DNA of 64,000 nucleotides from BRHc4a sp049323755. GTDB taxonomy: Bacteria > Bacillota > Desulfotomaculia > Desulfotomaculales > Desulfocucumaceae. The stretch covers positions 186,001 through 250,000 of the forward strand of contig JBMOPE010000006.1 of assembly GCA_049323755.1 (NCBI GenBank), given 5' to 3'. A program made the translations under genes and the position numbers. The notes beneath the pieces are model-generated. The model did no database searches. It saw nothing but the letters and a program-made list of their open reading frames with translations, and was not told where the DNA came from. Below are positions 24,421-33,210 of this stretch, piece after piece (positions within the stretch are counted from its first letter, which is position 1; every line of letters begins with the position of its first letter).

Positions 24421-25161
24421 ATGAAAGTATTGTCACTTAATGAAAGGGACATTTCTTTACAGGAGCTGATCCAAATAATCAGGTCCAAAGGGAAGACTGG
24501 ATTAATATTGCAGTTGGTTCAACAGGCAATAATTGAGGACTATTCCGCCCAAAACAACATCACTGCTACCACAGAAGAGCTACAGGATTGGTTTGATACC
24601 TTCCGTAAAAGACAGGGGTTATTTTCTGCGGCTGAAACAGAAAACTGGATGAAAGACAACTACCTGACCATTGATGACCTGGAAAAGGAAGCCGAGATTA
24701 GTGTCTTATCCGGGAAAATCACTGATTCCTTCCCTAAAGATGTTGTGGAAAAATATTTTGTAGAAAATAAGGTAAATATGGATGCGGTGGAACTTTACAT
24801 GCTGACTGTAAATGAAAAAGAAGTGGCCATGGAGCTTTTAGCTCAGATTAAAGAAGACGGGATGGACTTTATGCTTTTGGCCCGTGAATACTCTACTGAC
24901 GAAAGAGCCAAACTGGGCGGGTACCTGGGAACGATACGGAGGCCCAACCTGCAGGGCAATATTGCAGCGGCAGTTTTTGGGGCTAAGCCCGGAGACGTGG
25001 TGGGCCCCTTCGAAACAGAAGCAGGCCATACCCTATTCCAGGTAAGTGCCATATACCCTGCTGTACTGGATGAACAGAAAGAAAAAGAAATAAGGAATAA
25101 TCTTTTTCTCAGGTTGTTGGCCGAGCAGGAACAAAAGATATGTATAAATTGGGCTGTATAA
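24421..25161 (+). CDS. Parvulin-type peptidyl-prolyl isomerase of peptide-maturation type
   Basis: 246 residues from ATG 24421, with AGGGGG 9 nt upstream. Residues ~35-110 form a helical SurA_N-like part (TTEELQDWFDTFRKRQGL, ENWMKDNYLTIDDLEKE). Residues ~120-230 are a PpiC domain (FMLLAREYSTDERAKLGGYLG, GPFETEAGHTLFQV). There is no signal peptide or lipobox, so it acts in the cytoplasm, unlike PrsA. Cytoplasmic PpiC-like proteins are known beside double-glycine peptides in some peptide-modification clusters, and the next gene here is such a peptide. Confidence 0.85.
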   Translation: MKVLSLNERDISLQELIQIIRSKGKTGLILQLVQQAIIEDYSAQNNITATTEELQDWFDTFRKRQGLFSAAETENWMKDNYLTIDDLEKEAEISVLSGKITDSFPKDVVEKYFVENKVNMDAVELYMLTVNEKEVAMELLAQIKEDGMDFMLLAREYSTDERAKLGGYLGTIRRPNLQGNIAAAVFGAKPGDVVGPFETEAGHTLFQVSAIYPAVLDEQKEKEIRNNLFLRLLAEQEQKICINWAV

Positions 25162-25192
25162 TTATTTTCATACATGTGGCGGTGATTACAGA

Positions 25193-25206
25193 TTTTCCTA
25201 GGAAAA
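25193..25206. promoter_or_regulatory. 14-bp palindrome before the peptide gene
   Basis: TTTTCCTAGGAAAA is a perfect palindrome between the isomerase and peptide genes, 42 bp before the peptide ATG. Possible operator or weak hairpin; no T-run follows. Confidence 0.3.
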
Positions 25207-25247
25207 AGAATTAATCTAGATAAAAAGAATTAATAGGAGGATGCCCA

Positions 25248-25460
25248 ATGGCCAGGATAATAATTAAAGATTTACCAAAGGATGTTAAGATTAGCAAGGA
25301 AGAAATGAAGAAGGTATTCGGAGGTATGACAAAGACCTTACTGCAAGGGTTAGACTCTAATCTCCAATTGAACCCCGACACCTTGACCCTGGACTCCGGC
25401 CTGTCAACCAGGATAATAAAGTTAGATACACCTGGAACTCTGATAGGCAAAATTGAATAG
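25248..25460 (+). CDS. Small double-glycine peptide, candidate RiPP-like precursor
   Basis: 70 residues with a perfect AGGAGG 7 nt before the ATG. The N-terminal half is a charged leader (IKDLPKDVKISKEEMKK) ending in VFGG at about residues 22-25, the form recognised by peptidase-C39-type exporters and by several RiPP systems. The rest is Leu/Asp/Asn/Thr-rich (LNPDTLTLDSGLSTRIIKLD), with no Cys. It lies between the isomerase gene and the YkgJ-type gene, overlapping the latter by 8 bp. Modification, export and function are unknown. Confidence 0.75.
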   Translation: MARIIIKDLPKDVKISKEEMKKVFGGMTKTLLQGLDSNLQLNPDTLTLDSGLSTRIIKLDTPGTLIGKIE

Positions 25461-26313
25461 GCCATTTAAAAGAACACATACAGGCCAGTGCCTGCGCTGC
25501 GGCCAGTGCTGCTCTACCTTATACGTTAAGCTGAGCCGAAGGGAAATAAGTGATCGCGCTGTAGATGATGAGGCCAGGGGTCTGTCCATCCTTGAGAGTG
25601 ACGCCCTGTTTCTCATGAGGTACGGCATCCCTCTGTCACCTGAAGAAGCCGGCTTGCGTTCTCCCACCATTATATATAGCCCACACTGGCCGCAGGCTGA
25701 GTATTGGACCTGCCAGTTTCACCGAAAAGATGGGCTGTGCCAACTGGATATTTTGCAGTTGCCCAAACCCCATATCTGCAAGGGATACCCCTGGTATAAC
25801 GGGGAGCCCCGAATGAAATGGCTGTATCCCGGATGTGGCTACCAGGCCGATCTATTGGGAATGAACATAAGCCAAAGAATGAATAGGAGTGAAAAGGAAA
25901 TGCCAGCTAATCCTGATGATATGGAATTAAGTGTCACTGAAGTGGTTGACTACACCAGGATCAAGGGTATTTTTAGCGGAGCTTTGCGGGAAGTTGTGCA
26001 AAGGAAGATTACCGCCGAAGAAGCCAGGAAAAGAGGGATTACTGTTGATGTGGAGGAACTTCAGAGAGCGGCTGATGTATTTCGCAGCGTCAACAACCTG
26101 GATTCCAAAGATGCCACTGAGAGCTGGCTAAAGGACAGGGGCCTAACCCTGGACGCCCTGGAAGACTACCTGGAGACAAACCTGCTTGTTTTTAAGCTCA
26201 AACAGGCGCTGCTGCAGGAAGCCGACCCCGAAAAATACCGCTCACATCCGGCAGTTATGGACGTTATAAAAGAATTGGCCTATGCCGAGTGGCTGGCAAA
26301 ACATGTTGGCTAA
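25453..26313 (+). CDS. YkgJ-family cysteine-cluster protein with SurA_N-like C-terminal domain
   Basis: 286 residues. The N-terminal ~130 residues are a YkgJ/UPF0153-type metal site with CLRCGQCC, CQFH...LCQLD, HICKGYPW and YPGCGY. The C-terminal part (~165-255) repeats the helical pattern of the neighbouring isomerase: VDVEELQRAADVFRS ... ATESWLKDRGLTLDALEDYLE compares with TTEELQDWFDTFRKR ... TENWMKDNYLTIDDLEKE. TTG start overlapping the peptide gene. The shared domain suggests that both proteins bind the same peptide. A modifying or metal-binding role is inference. Confidence 0.8.
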   Translation: MNRPFKRTHTGQCLRCGQCCSTLYVKLSRREISDRAVDDEARGLSILESDALFLMRYGIPLSPEEAGLRSPTIIYSPHWPQAEYWTCQFHRKDGLCQLDILQLPKPHICKGYPWYNGEPRMKWLYPGCGYQADLLGMNISQRMNRSEKEMPANPDDMELSVTEVVDYTRIKGIFSGALREVVQRKITAEEARKRGITVDVEELQRAADVFRSVNNLDSKDATESWLKDRGLTLDALEDYLETNLLVFKLKQALLQEADPEKYRSHPAVMDVIKELAYAEWLAKHVG

Positions 26314-26375
26314 AACATAGAATATGATTTTAACTTTTGTGGCTGCCGTTACAGACTCAGTATTTAAGGAAATCA

Positions 26376-26520
26376 GTGAAGCCTCTCCCGCCTACGCTTC
26401 GATAAGAGGCGGGAGCTTCCTGGTTCATCGACCGCAGCCTCAAAGGTCTTACGCAATCTCCACAGGCGTGAGTTCGGGTGCTACCAGCCCTACTTAAAAC
26501 TAAAACCTATGACGCTCTTT
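26376..26520 (-). ncRNA. Right end of IS200/IS605 element with probable omega (reRNA) region
   Basis: A strong hairpin, GAAGC/CTCCCGCCT (26378-26393) with AGGCGGGAG/GCTTC (26407-26419), lies just past the tnpB stop, in the form usual for IS605-group right ends. In such elements the RNA overlapping the 3' end of tnpB and reaching this end guides TnpB. The element boundary is near 26375. Confidence 0.5.
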
Positions 26521-27388
26521 GTAGTATCAACATTGCCGAAACCACGTCCCTGTCTGCAACTAATCCACATTCAGGGCACTTATGCATCCGGATGCTCAGG
26601 TCTTTCGGCACATGAGCGCCGCATAAGCAGGTCTGGGACGTTCCACCGGGCGGGACTTTTACGAACACCTTGCCATTTTTCAGACATTTGTATTCCAGGT
26701 AGTCCACGAACTTACCCCAGCCGGCGTCGGCAATGCTCTTGCTTAAGTGATGATTTTTAATCATGTTCCTAACTGACAAGTATTCCACAGCTATCAAGTC
26801 GTATTTTTGTACGATGCTGTAAGAAGCCTTGTGTAGGAAATCTCTGCGTTGATTGGAAATCTTATCATGCAGCCTGGTAACTTTGGTTTTGGCTTTCCTC
26901 CGGTTGTTTGAACCTTTTTCCTTGCGGGAAAGCCGCCTCTGCAACCTGGCCAGTTTCTTCTCGGACTTACGAAAATACTTAGGATTACTTATCTTGGTGC
27001 CGTTGGAAAGCGCCGCAAATGTTAAAAGCCCAACGTCAATGCCGACTTTATTTACAATTTCTACTACCCCGGCTTCTTGGATTTCTGAGGTAAGGTTGAC
27101 GTACCATTTGCCGTTGTGGTACTTAACATTAATCCGGCTAACTTTTGAAGGGTCGAACTCAAAATGAGCCTTCATTTTAACGTTGCCTATCTTCGGCAGG
27201 TAAACATAGCCGGGCCGTTTGAAATGGTCCTGCTTGTCCGCCTGGGGGTAGGTGAAAGAGCGGTAATGATCGCGGCCTTTGTAGTGCGGGTACCCGGCCA
27301 GGCCGTTAAAAAACCTCTGAAATGCGTCATCCAGCCTCTGCAGGCAGTCCTGCAGGACTTGGGCGTTGACCTGCTTGTACTCGGGCAA
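26507..27388 (-). pseudogene. tnpB: TnpB (OrfB) of an IS200/IS605 element, 5' truncated
   Basis: 293 codons starting inside the protein. It keeps the RuvC catalytic residues (D in GIDVGL, E in AVEYL, D in DRDVVSA) and the zinc ribbon TCLCG...KCPECG, but lacks the N-terminal ~60-70 residues of full-length TnpB (usually around 370). The sequence before the first codon belongs to an unrelated TPR-like fragment. There is no tnpA, so it cannot move itself. Confidence 0.85.
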
Positions 27389-27389
27389 T

Positions 27390-27550
27390 TCTATATGGAC
27401 CCCTATTATGAACTTGCTGTGGTGCTTAATGAAAATGGGCGAAAAGATGAAGCAGTAGCCATTCTCAAAAAGGGGATATCTTTATCGCAGAAGTTTGCGA
27501 CAAAAAGTGAAGGGCAAATAAGGAAAGAATTTCAGTATAAGCTATTTTAA
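27390..27550 (+). pseudogene. Remnant of a tetratricopeptide-repeat gene
   Basis: About 53 codons on the plus strand, ending TAA at 27550, read a good TPR helix pair (YYELAVVLNENGRKDEAVAILKKG). The frame continues only into tnpB antisense. The 5' part of the gene is missing, apparently lost when the IS element inserted or was rearranged. Its stop overlaps the end of the BTAD regulator gene by 9 bp. Confidence 0.6.
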
Positions 27551-30500
27551 GGTTATTTCCTCTTCGCGAATTTTTTTATACAGTATGTTAGTCTCGGCAT
27601 CCGGGGCTATGCTATACTCTTTTGCCAGGGCAGCGGCCAGTTCCTGGTACAGGGACAGGGCCTGCTGTTTCTGCCCCCCCTGCAACAATAATTCCATGGC
27701 CGTCCTGCTTACCGGCTCATCGGCCGGTTCCAGTACCAGGTAACGCCGGCAGGTATATATGGCCAGTTCAGGCTTTCCCTGAGCGCTGTAGGTCTTCACC
27801 AGTTTTAACAGCACCTGGAGATAAAGCCGGCGTAGCTGCGCGCGCAGGCCTGCCGTCCAGTCTTCATACGGGTTATCAGGCAAAAATTCCCCCGAATACA
27901 GTCCGGCAGCCCGTTCCAACAGATCCGTAACAACCGGATTATCCACATCCTCCTCCTGAAGGGCGCCTTGGGCAGTTGATGAAAACAGCTCGTAATCTGT
28001 AAACACATCAATTTCCGGGCTCAGGCAAACAATCCCGCGCTTCAGTATTATGCTTTCACTGACGTTGTCGCCAAGCCCCAATGCCTTGCGGACATTGGTC
28101 AAAGCCATTCTCAGGCTGGCATCCCCCAGACGGAGGTCCGATTCGGGCCAAAGTTCCTCGATAATCCTTTCTTTATGGCGCTGCCGCCTGTCTATTATAA
28201 GATATTTAAACAGGTTCTCCGCCTTTTGTGTCTTCCAATGTGAGGGGGAAATTTCCACCCCGTTGACAAAAACCCTAAAACCACCGAGGCAATTGACATG
28301 AACCACCGGCACCCCGGTTTGCCGCACCATGTCCTGCTGCATAATAGCTATAATGTTACGAACACCTTCGTCCGGATATGCCAGCAAATATCCGGCCTCT
28401 TTACAGGTGCGCCGGGGAAACCAGCGCCTGAGGAGGTGAGCCGCCCACTGGGGGTGTATTTTTTTTAGCAGCGCGCGCCTGCAAAGGGCATATATTGTTT
28501 CATCATGCCAATCCCAGAAATACTCCCACTTTTCGGATTCAGCAGCACCCAGGGACCTTCGCAGAAGGCTGTCGGCTTCATCATATTTTCCCTGCAGAAG
28601 ATATACCCTGGACAGCAGCAGCCTGGTGCCGGCCAGAACGTGCCTGGCGCCCTTGCGTTTGCTTTTCAGGTATACCTCCCCGAACCACTGCCCCGCCAGT
28701 TCCAGTTGCCCGGCTTCCATGGCGATAATTCCCGCCACTGACAGAGCATAATCATCCAGTCCCTGTCCTCCTGGAAAAGATTTAAGTTGCTCCAATATAT
28801 TCTGTGTTTCTGAGAGCAGGTCCCTGGGGTTTTCCCCTGCCCTGATGCTTAACATTATAAGATCAAGGTCTGTAAGATAGGCATAGAAAATATTATTGGA
28901 CTTAATAAAGAAGTTTCGGGAAATCTCATACGCTTTTCTTGCTTTATCCAGGTGCCCATCACCCATGTATAGCAGCCCGAGTCTGCGATGGGCAATACCA
29001 AGCTGGTGCGGCACATTGTATTTTTCCCCCAGGCGCAGCAGTTCCTTGCATACATCCGCCAGTTTCTTCATATCTCCCATGAGAACGCATATGACCGCAT
29101 AAATGGTATAAACAGTGCCGGTCCAACGCTCATTGTCCTGTACATAGGGGGCAGCCAGAGTCTTTTCAACCAGCTCGCCGGCGGTAACAAGGTTACCCAG
29201 CCGATATTGTATAATAATGGTAAATATTAAGTGTGCCATTTTTGACTCAGAATCCAAGTTGCTTTTAGAAGCCATCCAGCTCAGCCAAACACCCTGCCTG
29301 AGGTTGTCCTCCCAGGCCGCCCTGCTTAATGCGGCAACCATTATCACCCCGCGTGACCAGGAGCTTTTCACAAGTGAGGCTGCTACCGGAATCCGGCTGG
29401 CAGTTTCCTTTATTTTTTTTACATCATTAGCAAAGGTGTATACGGCGATCATGGCCAGCAGTGAGCGGAGCTGGTACTTTATATTCCCTTTTTTACCGGC
29501 GCAATCTGCCGCATGGGATAATGTATCCAACGCTTCGTCAGAATTGATGTGAAGAATACTCATTCCTTTTAAATATAAAAGCTGGCAGTCATTGCTGACA
29601 ATATTTCCGGGCAGACGTTCCATCCAGGAATTCAGGGCATCCAGGCGGCCACTCTGCAAAAAATACCTGTCACCGTGATCATATATCAGATTTACTGCGG
29701 CAGGCCAGTCAGCACAAGCTGCAAGCTGCTCCAGTGCCCTGTCAATATCACCCTTATTCTCAAGAAAGGCTGCGGCGCGGCGTCTGACCAAAACCACATA
29801 ATCCGGCGGGCGAAGCTGAATAACTTTTTGCCCCAGGAATTCTGCCATAAGATGGTGAAGACGCCAGGTAACCGTTTCACCTTCTGACCGGCTCAATACT
29901 CCGTGGGAATGAAGATCCTTTATCTTTGCTTCACTGTCGCTGCACTCAAGGGCTGCATTACAAAGCTCGGGCTCAAGATAAGGCAGAAGAGAGGAATCCA
30001 ACAGAAAATCCTTGTGCTCCACCGGAAGATAATCAAGCAGCTCGTTGCTCAGATATGCATAAAGATCGGTATCCTTCCGTTTTAAGGCAGACATAGTATT
30101 GATGATATTTTCGCCCGACTTCTTCAACAGGATTCCCAAAAGGCGAAGACCTGCCGCCCAACCCTCTGTGCAGGAATGAACCGCCCTGACATCTTCCAGT
30201 CCCAGCTTTAAATCCATACTGGATAATAGCCGCAGGGCTTCCTCCTCTGAAAACAGCAGCCTGTCGCTTTCTATTTCCAATAGCTCGCCGCTGATTCGCA
30301 GCCGGTAGAGATTTAAGGGAAGGTTGTTTCTACTGATCAGCACCAGGTGCGTTTCCTCAGGAAGCCAGCGGGCAAGATGCTCAAGAATGCCGCAAACGAC
30401 GGTGTTTTCATTAATAAGGTGCACATCGTCCAGCACCAGTACAAATTCCCTTTCTCCCTGAATTTCTTCAATCAGGGAAGAAACGGCGATCAGCCAGTCC

Positions 30501-30829
30501 CGGCCGGCATCCTCCAGGCTGTTCATAGTGAGTAAAACCTGTTTGCCGAATTCGGGAAAAACCCGTTTAACAGCGTGTATCAGGTGATACAGAAGAAATG
30601 ATGGCTCACTGTCGTGACGGTCAAGGCTAAGCCATGCCGTAGGGGGCCAGCCATGTTCCTCCAGCAGTGAAGAGACCCAGACACTCTTTCCAAAGCCCGC
30701 CGGGGCCGTTACGGTGGTAACCCGGTAGGTCAGTATTGAAAGGCCAAGATCCATAAGGCGGGGGCGGCTTATATAATTCCTGACACTGGGTGGGACAAGC
30801 TGGGTGTGAACCAGGGGAACAATAGCCAT
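27542..30829 (-). CDS. Large MalT-like ATPase regulator with C-terminal OmpR-type and BTAD domains
   Basis: 1095 residues. The N-terminal STAND/MalT-type ATPase has P-loop TVTAPAGFGKSVW (~38-50) and FVLVLDDVHLINE (Walker B). A long helical TPR-rich middle runs from ~400 to 800. At ~860-950 is an OmpR-like winged helix (FVNGVEISPSHWKTQKAENLFKYLI), followed by a bacterial transcriptional activator domain (BTAD, ~965-1090). This is the architecture of large SARP/AfsR-like or MalT-like activators. It stands alone. Targets are unknown; the convergent peptide cassette is on the other side of the IS remnant. Confidence 0.85.
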   Translation of the reverse strand: MAIVPLVHTQLVPPSVRNYISRPRLMDLGLSILTYRVTTVTAPAGFGKSVWVSSLLEEHGWPPTAWLSLDRHDSEPSFLLYHLIHAVKRVFPEFGKQVLLTMNSLEDAGRDWLIAVSSLIEEIQGEREFVLVLDDVHLINENTVVCGILEHLARWLPEETHLVLISRNNLPLNLYRLRISGELLEIESDRLLFSEEEALRLLSSMDLKLGLEDVRAVHSCTEGWAAGLRLLGILLKKSGENIINTMSALKRKDTDLYAYLSNELLDYLPVEHKDFLLDSSLLPYLEPELCNAALECSDSEAKIKDLHSHGVLSRSEGETVTWRLHHLMAEFLGQKVIQLRPPDYVVLVRRRAAAFLENKGDIDRALEQLAACADWPAAVNLIYDHGDRYFLQSGRLDALNSWMERLPGNIVSNDCQLLYLKGMSILHINSDEALDTLSHAADCAGKKGNIKYQLRSLLAMIAVYTFANDVKKIKETASRIPVAASLVKSSWSRGVIMVAALSRAAWEDNLRQGVWLSWMASKSNLDSESKMAHLIFTIIIQYRLGNLVTAGELVEKTLAAPYVQDNERWTGTVYTIYAVICVLMGDMKKLADVCKELLRLGEKYNVPHQLGIAHRRLGLLYMGDGHLDKARKAYEISRNFFIKSNNIFYAYLTDLDLIMLSIRAGENPRDLLSETQNILEQLKSFPGGQGLDDYALSVAGIIAMEAGQLELAGQWFGEVYLKSKRKGARHVLAGTRLLLSRVYLLQGKYDEADSLLRRSLGAAESEKWEYFWDWHDETIYALCRRALLKKIHPQWAAHLLRRWFPRRTCKEAGYLLAYPDEGVRNIIAIMQQDMVRQTGVPVVHVNCLGGFRVFVNGVEISPSHWKTQKAENLFKYLIIDRRQRHKERIIEELWPESDLRLGDASLRMALTNVRKALGLGDNVSESIILKRGIVCLSPEIDVFTDYELFSSTAQGALQEEDVDNPVVTDLLERAAGLYSGEFLPDNPYEDWTAGLRAQLRRLYLQVLLKLVKTYSAQGKPELAIYTCRRYLVLEPADEPVSRTAMELLLQGGQKQQALSLYQELAAALAKEYSIAPDAETNILYKKIREEEITLK

Positions 30830-30950
30830 GGAAGACCACCTTTTTCTTTTTTACCATTATTATTTATATTACTTTTCTTTCAGTTTTCCTTTATACCGAA
30901 TTGGTATTTTACAAATATTTTACATCCGTGGCTTACATGTACACTCAAAA

Positions 30951-30987
30951 GCCACCTGCATATGGGTCATACCCATATACAGGTGGC
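30951..30987 (-). terminator. Terminator of the tetR gene
   Basis: GCCACCTG.ATATGGGT loop ACCCATAT.CAGGTGGC is a near-perfect 16-bp stem just past the tetR stop on the minus strand, followed by TTTTGAG. Confidence 0.75.
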
Positions 30988-31014
30988 TTATATCAATTAA
31001 AGAATGTGCTAGTA

Positions 31015-31716
31015 TTATACATCCTCTGAGCGCGCAGCCAGTCTTACTGCAAGTCCGTCAAGCAGCACCTGGAGCCCGAAGTAAAACTGTTTATCCATGT
31101 CCGGGCATGTAGCGTGTTCGGCAAGTCCGACAATGTTTGGGTACTCCTCCAATGAAAGCCCCTGAAACATTTTCCTGGCGTCCGAAAGCGCTTCTTCAAC
31201 GCTCTTCCCCTTATCACTGGCCATTCGGACCAATCTCATCTCATCCATAACAAAGGATAGAACGTAATTATTGATAAGGCCCGAGGCGAAAACAACCTCC
31301 TGCGGGGAAAAGCCTGCACGGTAGAGAATACCGAACATGTTTTCAATTACGCGAAGCCTCCTGGGAGTAGCTGGCACAGTATCCACAAGGATTTCGGCAG
31401 AGTCTCGTATAGAGAGCAGTATATTCCGGTACTGGTTTGACAGGGAAACCACCAGTTCCCTCCAGTTCCGGTTCTCTTCAGGCAAAAATATGCGGTCGCA
31501 TATGTTATCTGCCAAAAGCTGCATCAATTCCCCTTTGTCCGTTACATGCCAATAAAGGGAAGCCGCCTTTATTCCGAGTGATTCCGCCAGTCGGCGCATA
31601 GTCAGTTGCTGAAGGCCGACCTCGTTTAGCAAATCAAGGGCAGCCTGAATAATCTTCACCCTATCCAGCGGTTCTCGTAAAATATCTATTTTATCCTCAT
31701 ACCGGTTTCCGATCAA
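31015..31716 (-). CDS. TetR-family repressor with TetR_C_1-type ligand domain
   Basis: 233 residues. HTH at ~20-65 (AALDLLNEVGLQQLTMRRLAESLGIKAASLYWHVTDKGEL) followed by a long helical domain like that of TetR itself. TTG 31716 has AGGGG 9 nt upstream. The upstream region holds CTAACAATGTTAG, whose core recurs before the RND efflux genes at 33.1 kb, so it probably represses both itself and the pump. Confidence 0.85.
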   Translation of the reverse strand: MIGNRYEDKIDILREPLDRVKIIQAALDLLNEVGLQQLTMRRLAESLGIKAASLYWHVTDKGELMQLLADNICDRIFLPEENRNWRELVVSLSNQYRNILLSIRDSAEILVDTVPATPRRLRVIENMFGILYRAGFSPQEVVFASGLINNYVLSFVMDEMRLVRMASDKGKSVEEALSDARKMFQGLSLEEYPNIVGLAEHATCPDMDKQFYFGLQVLLDGLAVRLAARSEDV

Positions 31717-31835
31717 ACGTCATACACCCCTCGACAATTCTATCATTTTTTATTAGAATTATCCACTTTCCCGTTATTAATTTATTATCTACCACCACGT
31801 TATACGTCTTTACAATTTTATAGACTTTTGCTAAT

Positions 31836-31869
31836 CTAACATTATTAGTTTACTATCTAACAATGTTAG
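31836..31869. promoter_or_regulatory. Putative TetR operators at the tetR promoter
   Basis: CTAACATTATTAG (31836-31848) and CTAACAATGTTAG (31857-31869), the second a perfect odd palindrome, lie in the 307-bp gap between the divergent tetR and padR genes. They share the core CTAAC-N3-GTTAG with the element at 33132-33177. Nothing else is evident in 31717-32023 apart from the padR leader. Confidence 0.6.
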
Positions 31870-32023
31870 TTTAATTAGTTTTAAGAATATCTTTTTCTTC
31901 TGAAGTTAACCATAAAAAATATTGGTTTAATTTTCCATTGAAAAAGGGTCCTAAAAAATTTCTAAAATTACCTTGTCTGCCACAGTAATATGTGATACAT
32001 TGTATATCGGGAGGTGAAAATAT

Positions 32024-32377
32024 ATGAGTGCCACGATTTCAACAGACCTCATCCGTGGTCATACCGACACCATAATTCTAAACGTGCTTCGACAGGGCGA
32101 CAGCTATGGGTACGAGATTTATAAAAAAATTATTGAGCTCTCGGGCAGCCAGTATGAATTAAAGGAAGCCACTTTATATACCGCTTTCCGCCGACTGGAG
32201 CAAGATGGCCACATCCTCTCCTATTGGGGAGATGAAACGCAGGGCGGCAGGCGCAAGTATTATCGCATCACAGATAAAGGCAAAGAGCTCTACGAACAAA
32301 GTAAAAAAGACTGGAGCTTTGCGAAAGGGATTCTGGAAAAATTGATAAATGGAGGTCTTGAAAATGTCAAAGAATGA
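32024..32377 (+). CDS. PadR-family transcriptional regulator
   Basis: 117 residues with the PadR winged helix: GHTDTIILNVLRQGDSYGYEIYKKI, ATLYTAFRRLEQDGHI and GRRKYYRITDKGKEL. GGGAGGTG precedes the ATG. It overlaps the next gene by 14 bp, and PadR genes commonly pair with membrane proteins carrying a permease prefix domain. Lower GC than the flanks. Confidence 0.9.
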   Translation: MSATISTDLIRGHTDTIILNVLRQGDSYGYEIYKKIIELSGSQYELKEATLYTAFRRLEQDGHILSYWGDETQGGRRKYYRITDKGKELYEQSKKDWSFAKGILEKLINGGLENVKE

Positions 32378-33035
32378 TAATTTCATAGATAAAAAAGTAA
32401 AAGCCTATATCGACAATCTGTTTTCCGGGGTTGGTCCAAGTCAACAGCTTTTTGACCTGAAGGAGGAACTTGCCATAAACATCAAGGAAAAAACCGCGGA
32501 TTATAAAACCCGTGGCATGGACGAAGATCATGCTTTCAAAGAGTCGGTAATTTCCATGGGCGATTTGAGCGGGCTGGTGGATGATATGCGCAAACTAGGA
32601 CAGGATACGGCTAAGCAATCGGTTTATTCTACTATGACAGCACGTATTTCAACGGCTGGAATAACTGCCGGAGTACTTCTTTTATTATTTGGGGTATTCA
32701 CGGTTGCAATGATGTACTTTATGCACTTAGATGCAGTAAGTGTTACAGGTTCCGGAATATTCATCGTTGCAGGCGGAACGTTAATAACTTACAGCATACT
32801 GACAAGAGAAACCCGTAAAAGATATGGAATGAACAAGATACGTGCTGTACTCTATGCTTTGTCAATAGGACTATTGCTTTTTAGTATGTTTACAGCGATA
32901 ATCACCCGTATTGCTACCGGGGAAATATATATAGCAATCGGTTCATTAATGGTATTCTCTTTAGCAGGTATTGGATTGTTTTTATTACTTATACTTACGG
33001 AAACTGATCGCCGTAAGAATGCAAAACACAATTGA
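32364..33035 (+). CDS. Permease-prefix-domain (DUF1700-like) membrane protein
   Basis: 223 residues from ATG 32364 (GGAGG 8 nt upstream). N-terminal soluble helical domain (~1-85, KAYIDNLFSGVGPSQQLFDLKEELAINIKEK) followed by four membrane helices. The N-terminal type is the permease prefix domain seen beside PadR regulators. Role unknown; probably a PadR-controlled membrane-stress component. Confidence 0.8.
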   Translation: MSKNDNFIDKKVKAYIDNLFSGVGPSQQLFDLKEELAINIKEKTADYKTRGMDEDHAFKESVISMGDLSGLVDDMRKLGQDTAKQSVYSTMTARISTAGITAGVLLLLFGVFTVAMMYFMHLDAVSVTGSGIFIVAGGTLITYSILTRETRKRYGMNKIRAVLYALSIGLLLFSMFTAIITRIATGEIYIAIGSLMVFSLAGIGLFLLLILTETDRRKNAKHN

Positions 33036-33131
33036 TGGAAAGGAGGTTGTACGGATATCCAGTGTGTAGGTGTAAAAGCTATTTACCAAATAGAAATATG
33101 TGCTACTTCCGTAGTATTACTTACCCTTGAT

Positions 33132-33177
33132 CTAACATGTGTTAGGCATTATCTAACATTGTTAGATAATGCCTAAC
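33132..33177. promoter_or_regulatory. Large palindromic operator before the RND efflux genes
   Basis: GTTAGGCATTATCTAACA (33141-33158) and TGTTAGATAATGCCTAAC (33160-33177) are perfect 18-bp arms around a single T. A further CTAACATGTGTTAG half overlaps on the left (33132-33145). It sits 34 bp before the adaptor-gene start. The same CTAACA/TGTTAG core is in the tetR promoter, which points to the TetR protein as its binder. It would also fold into a very stable hairpin if transcribed. Confidence 0.75.
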
Positions 33178-33210
33178 ACATTGATAAAACAACCAGGGAG
33201 GTCTTTTGCA

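Noticed and set aside
26507..27388. Functional TnpB nuclease gene
   Set aside because: The start is a TTG inside the protein, and the N-terminal ~60-70 residues are missing at a clear junction with unrelated sequence.
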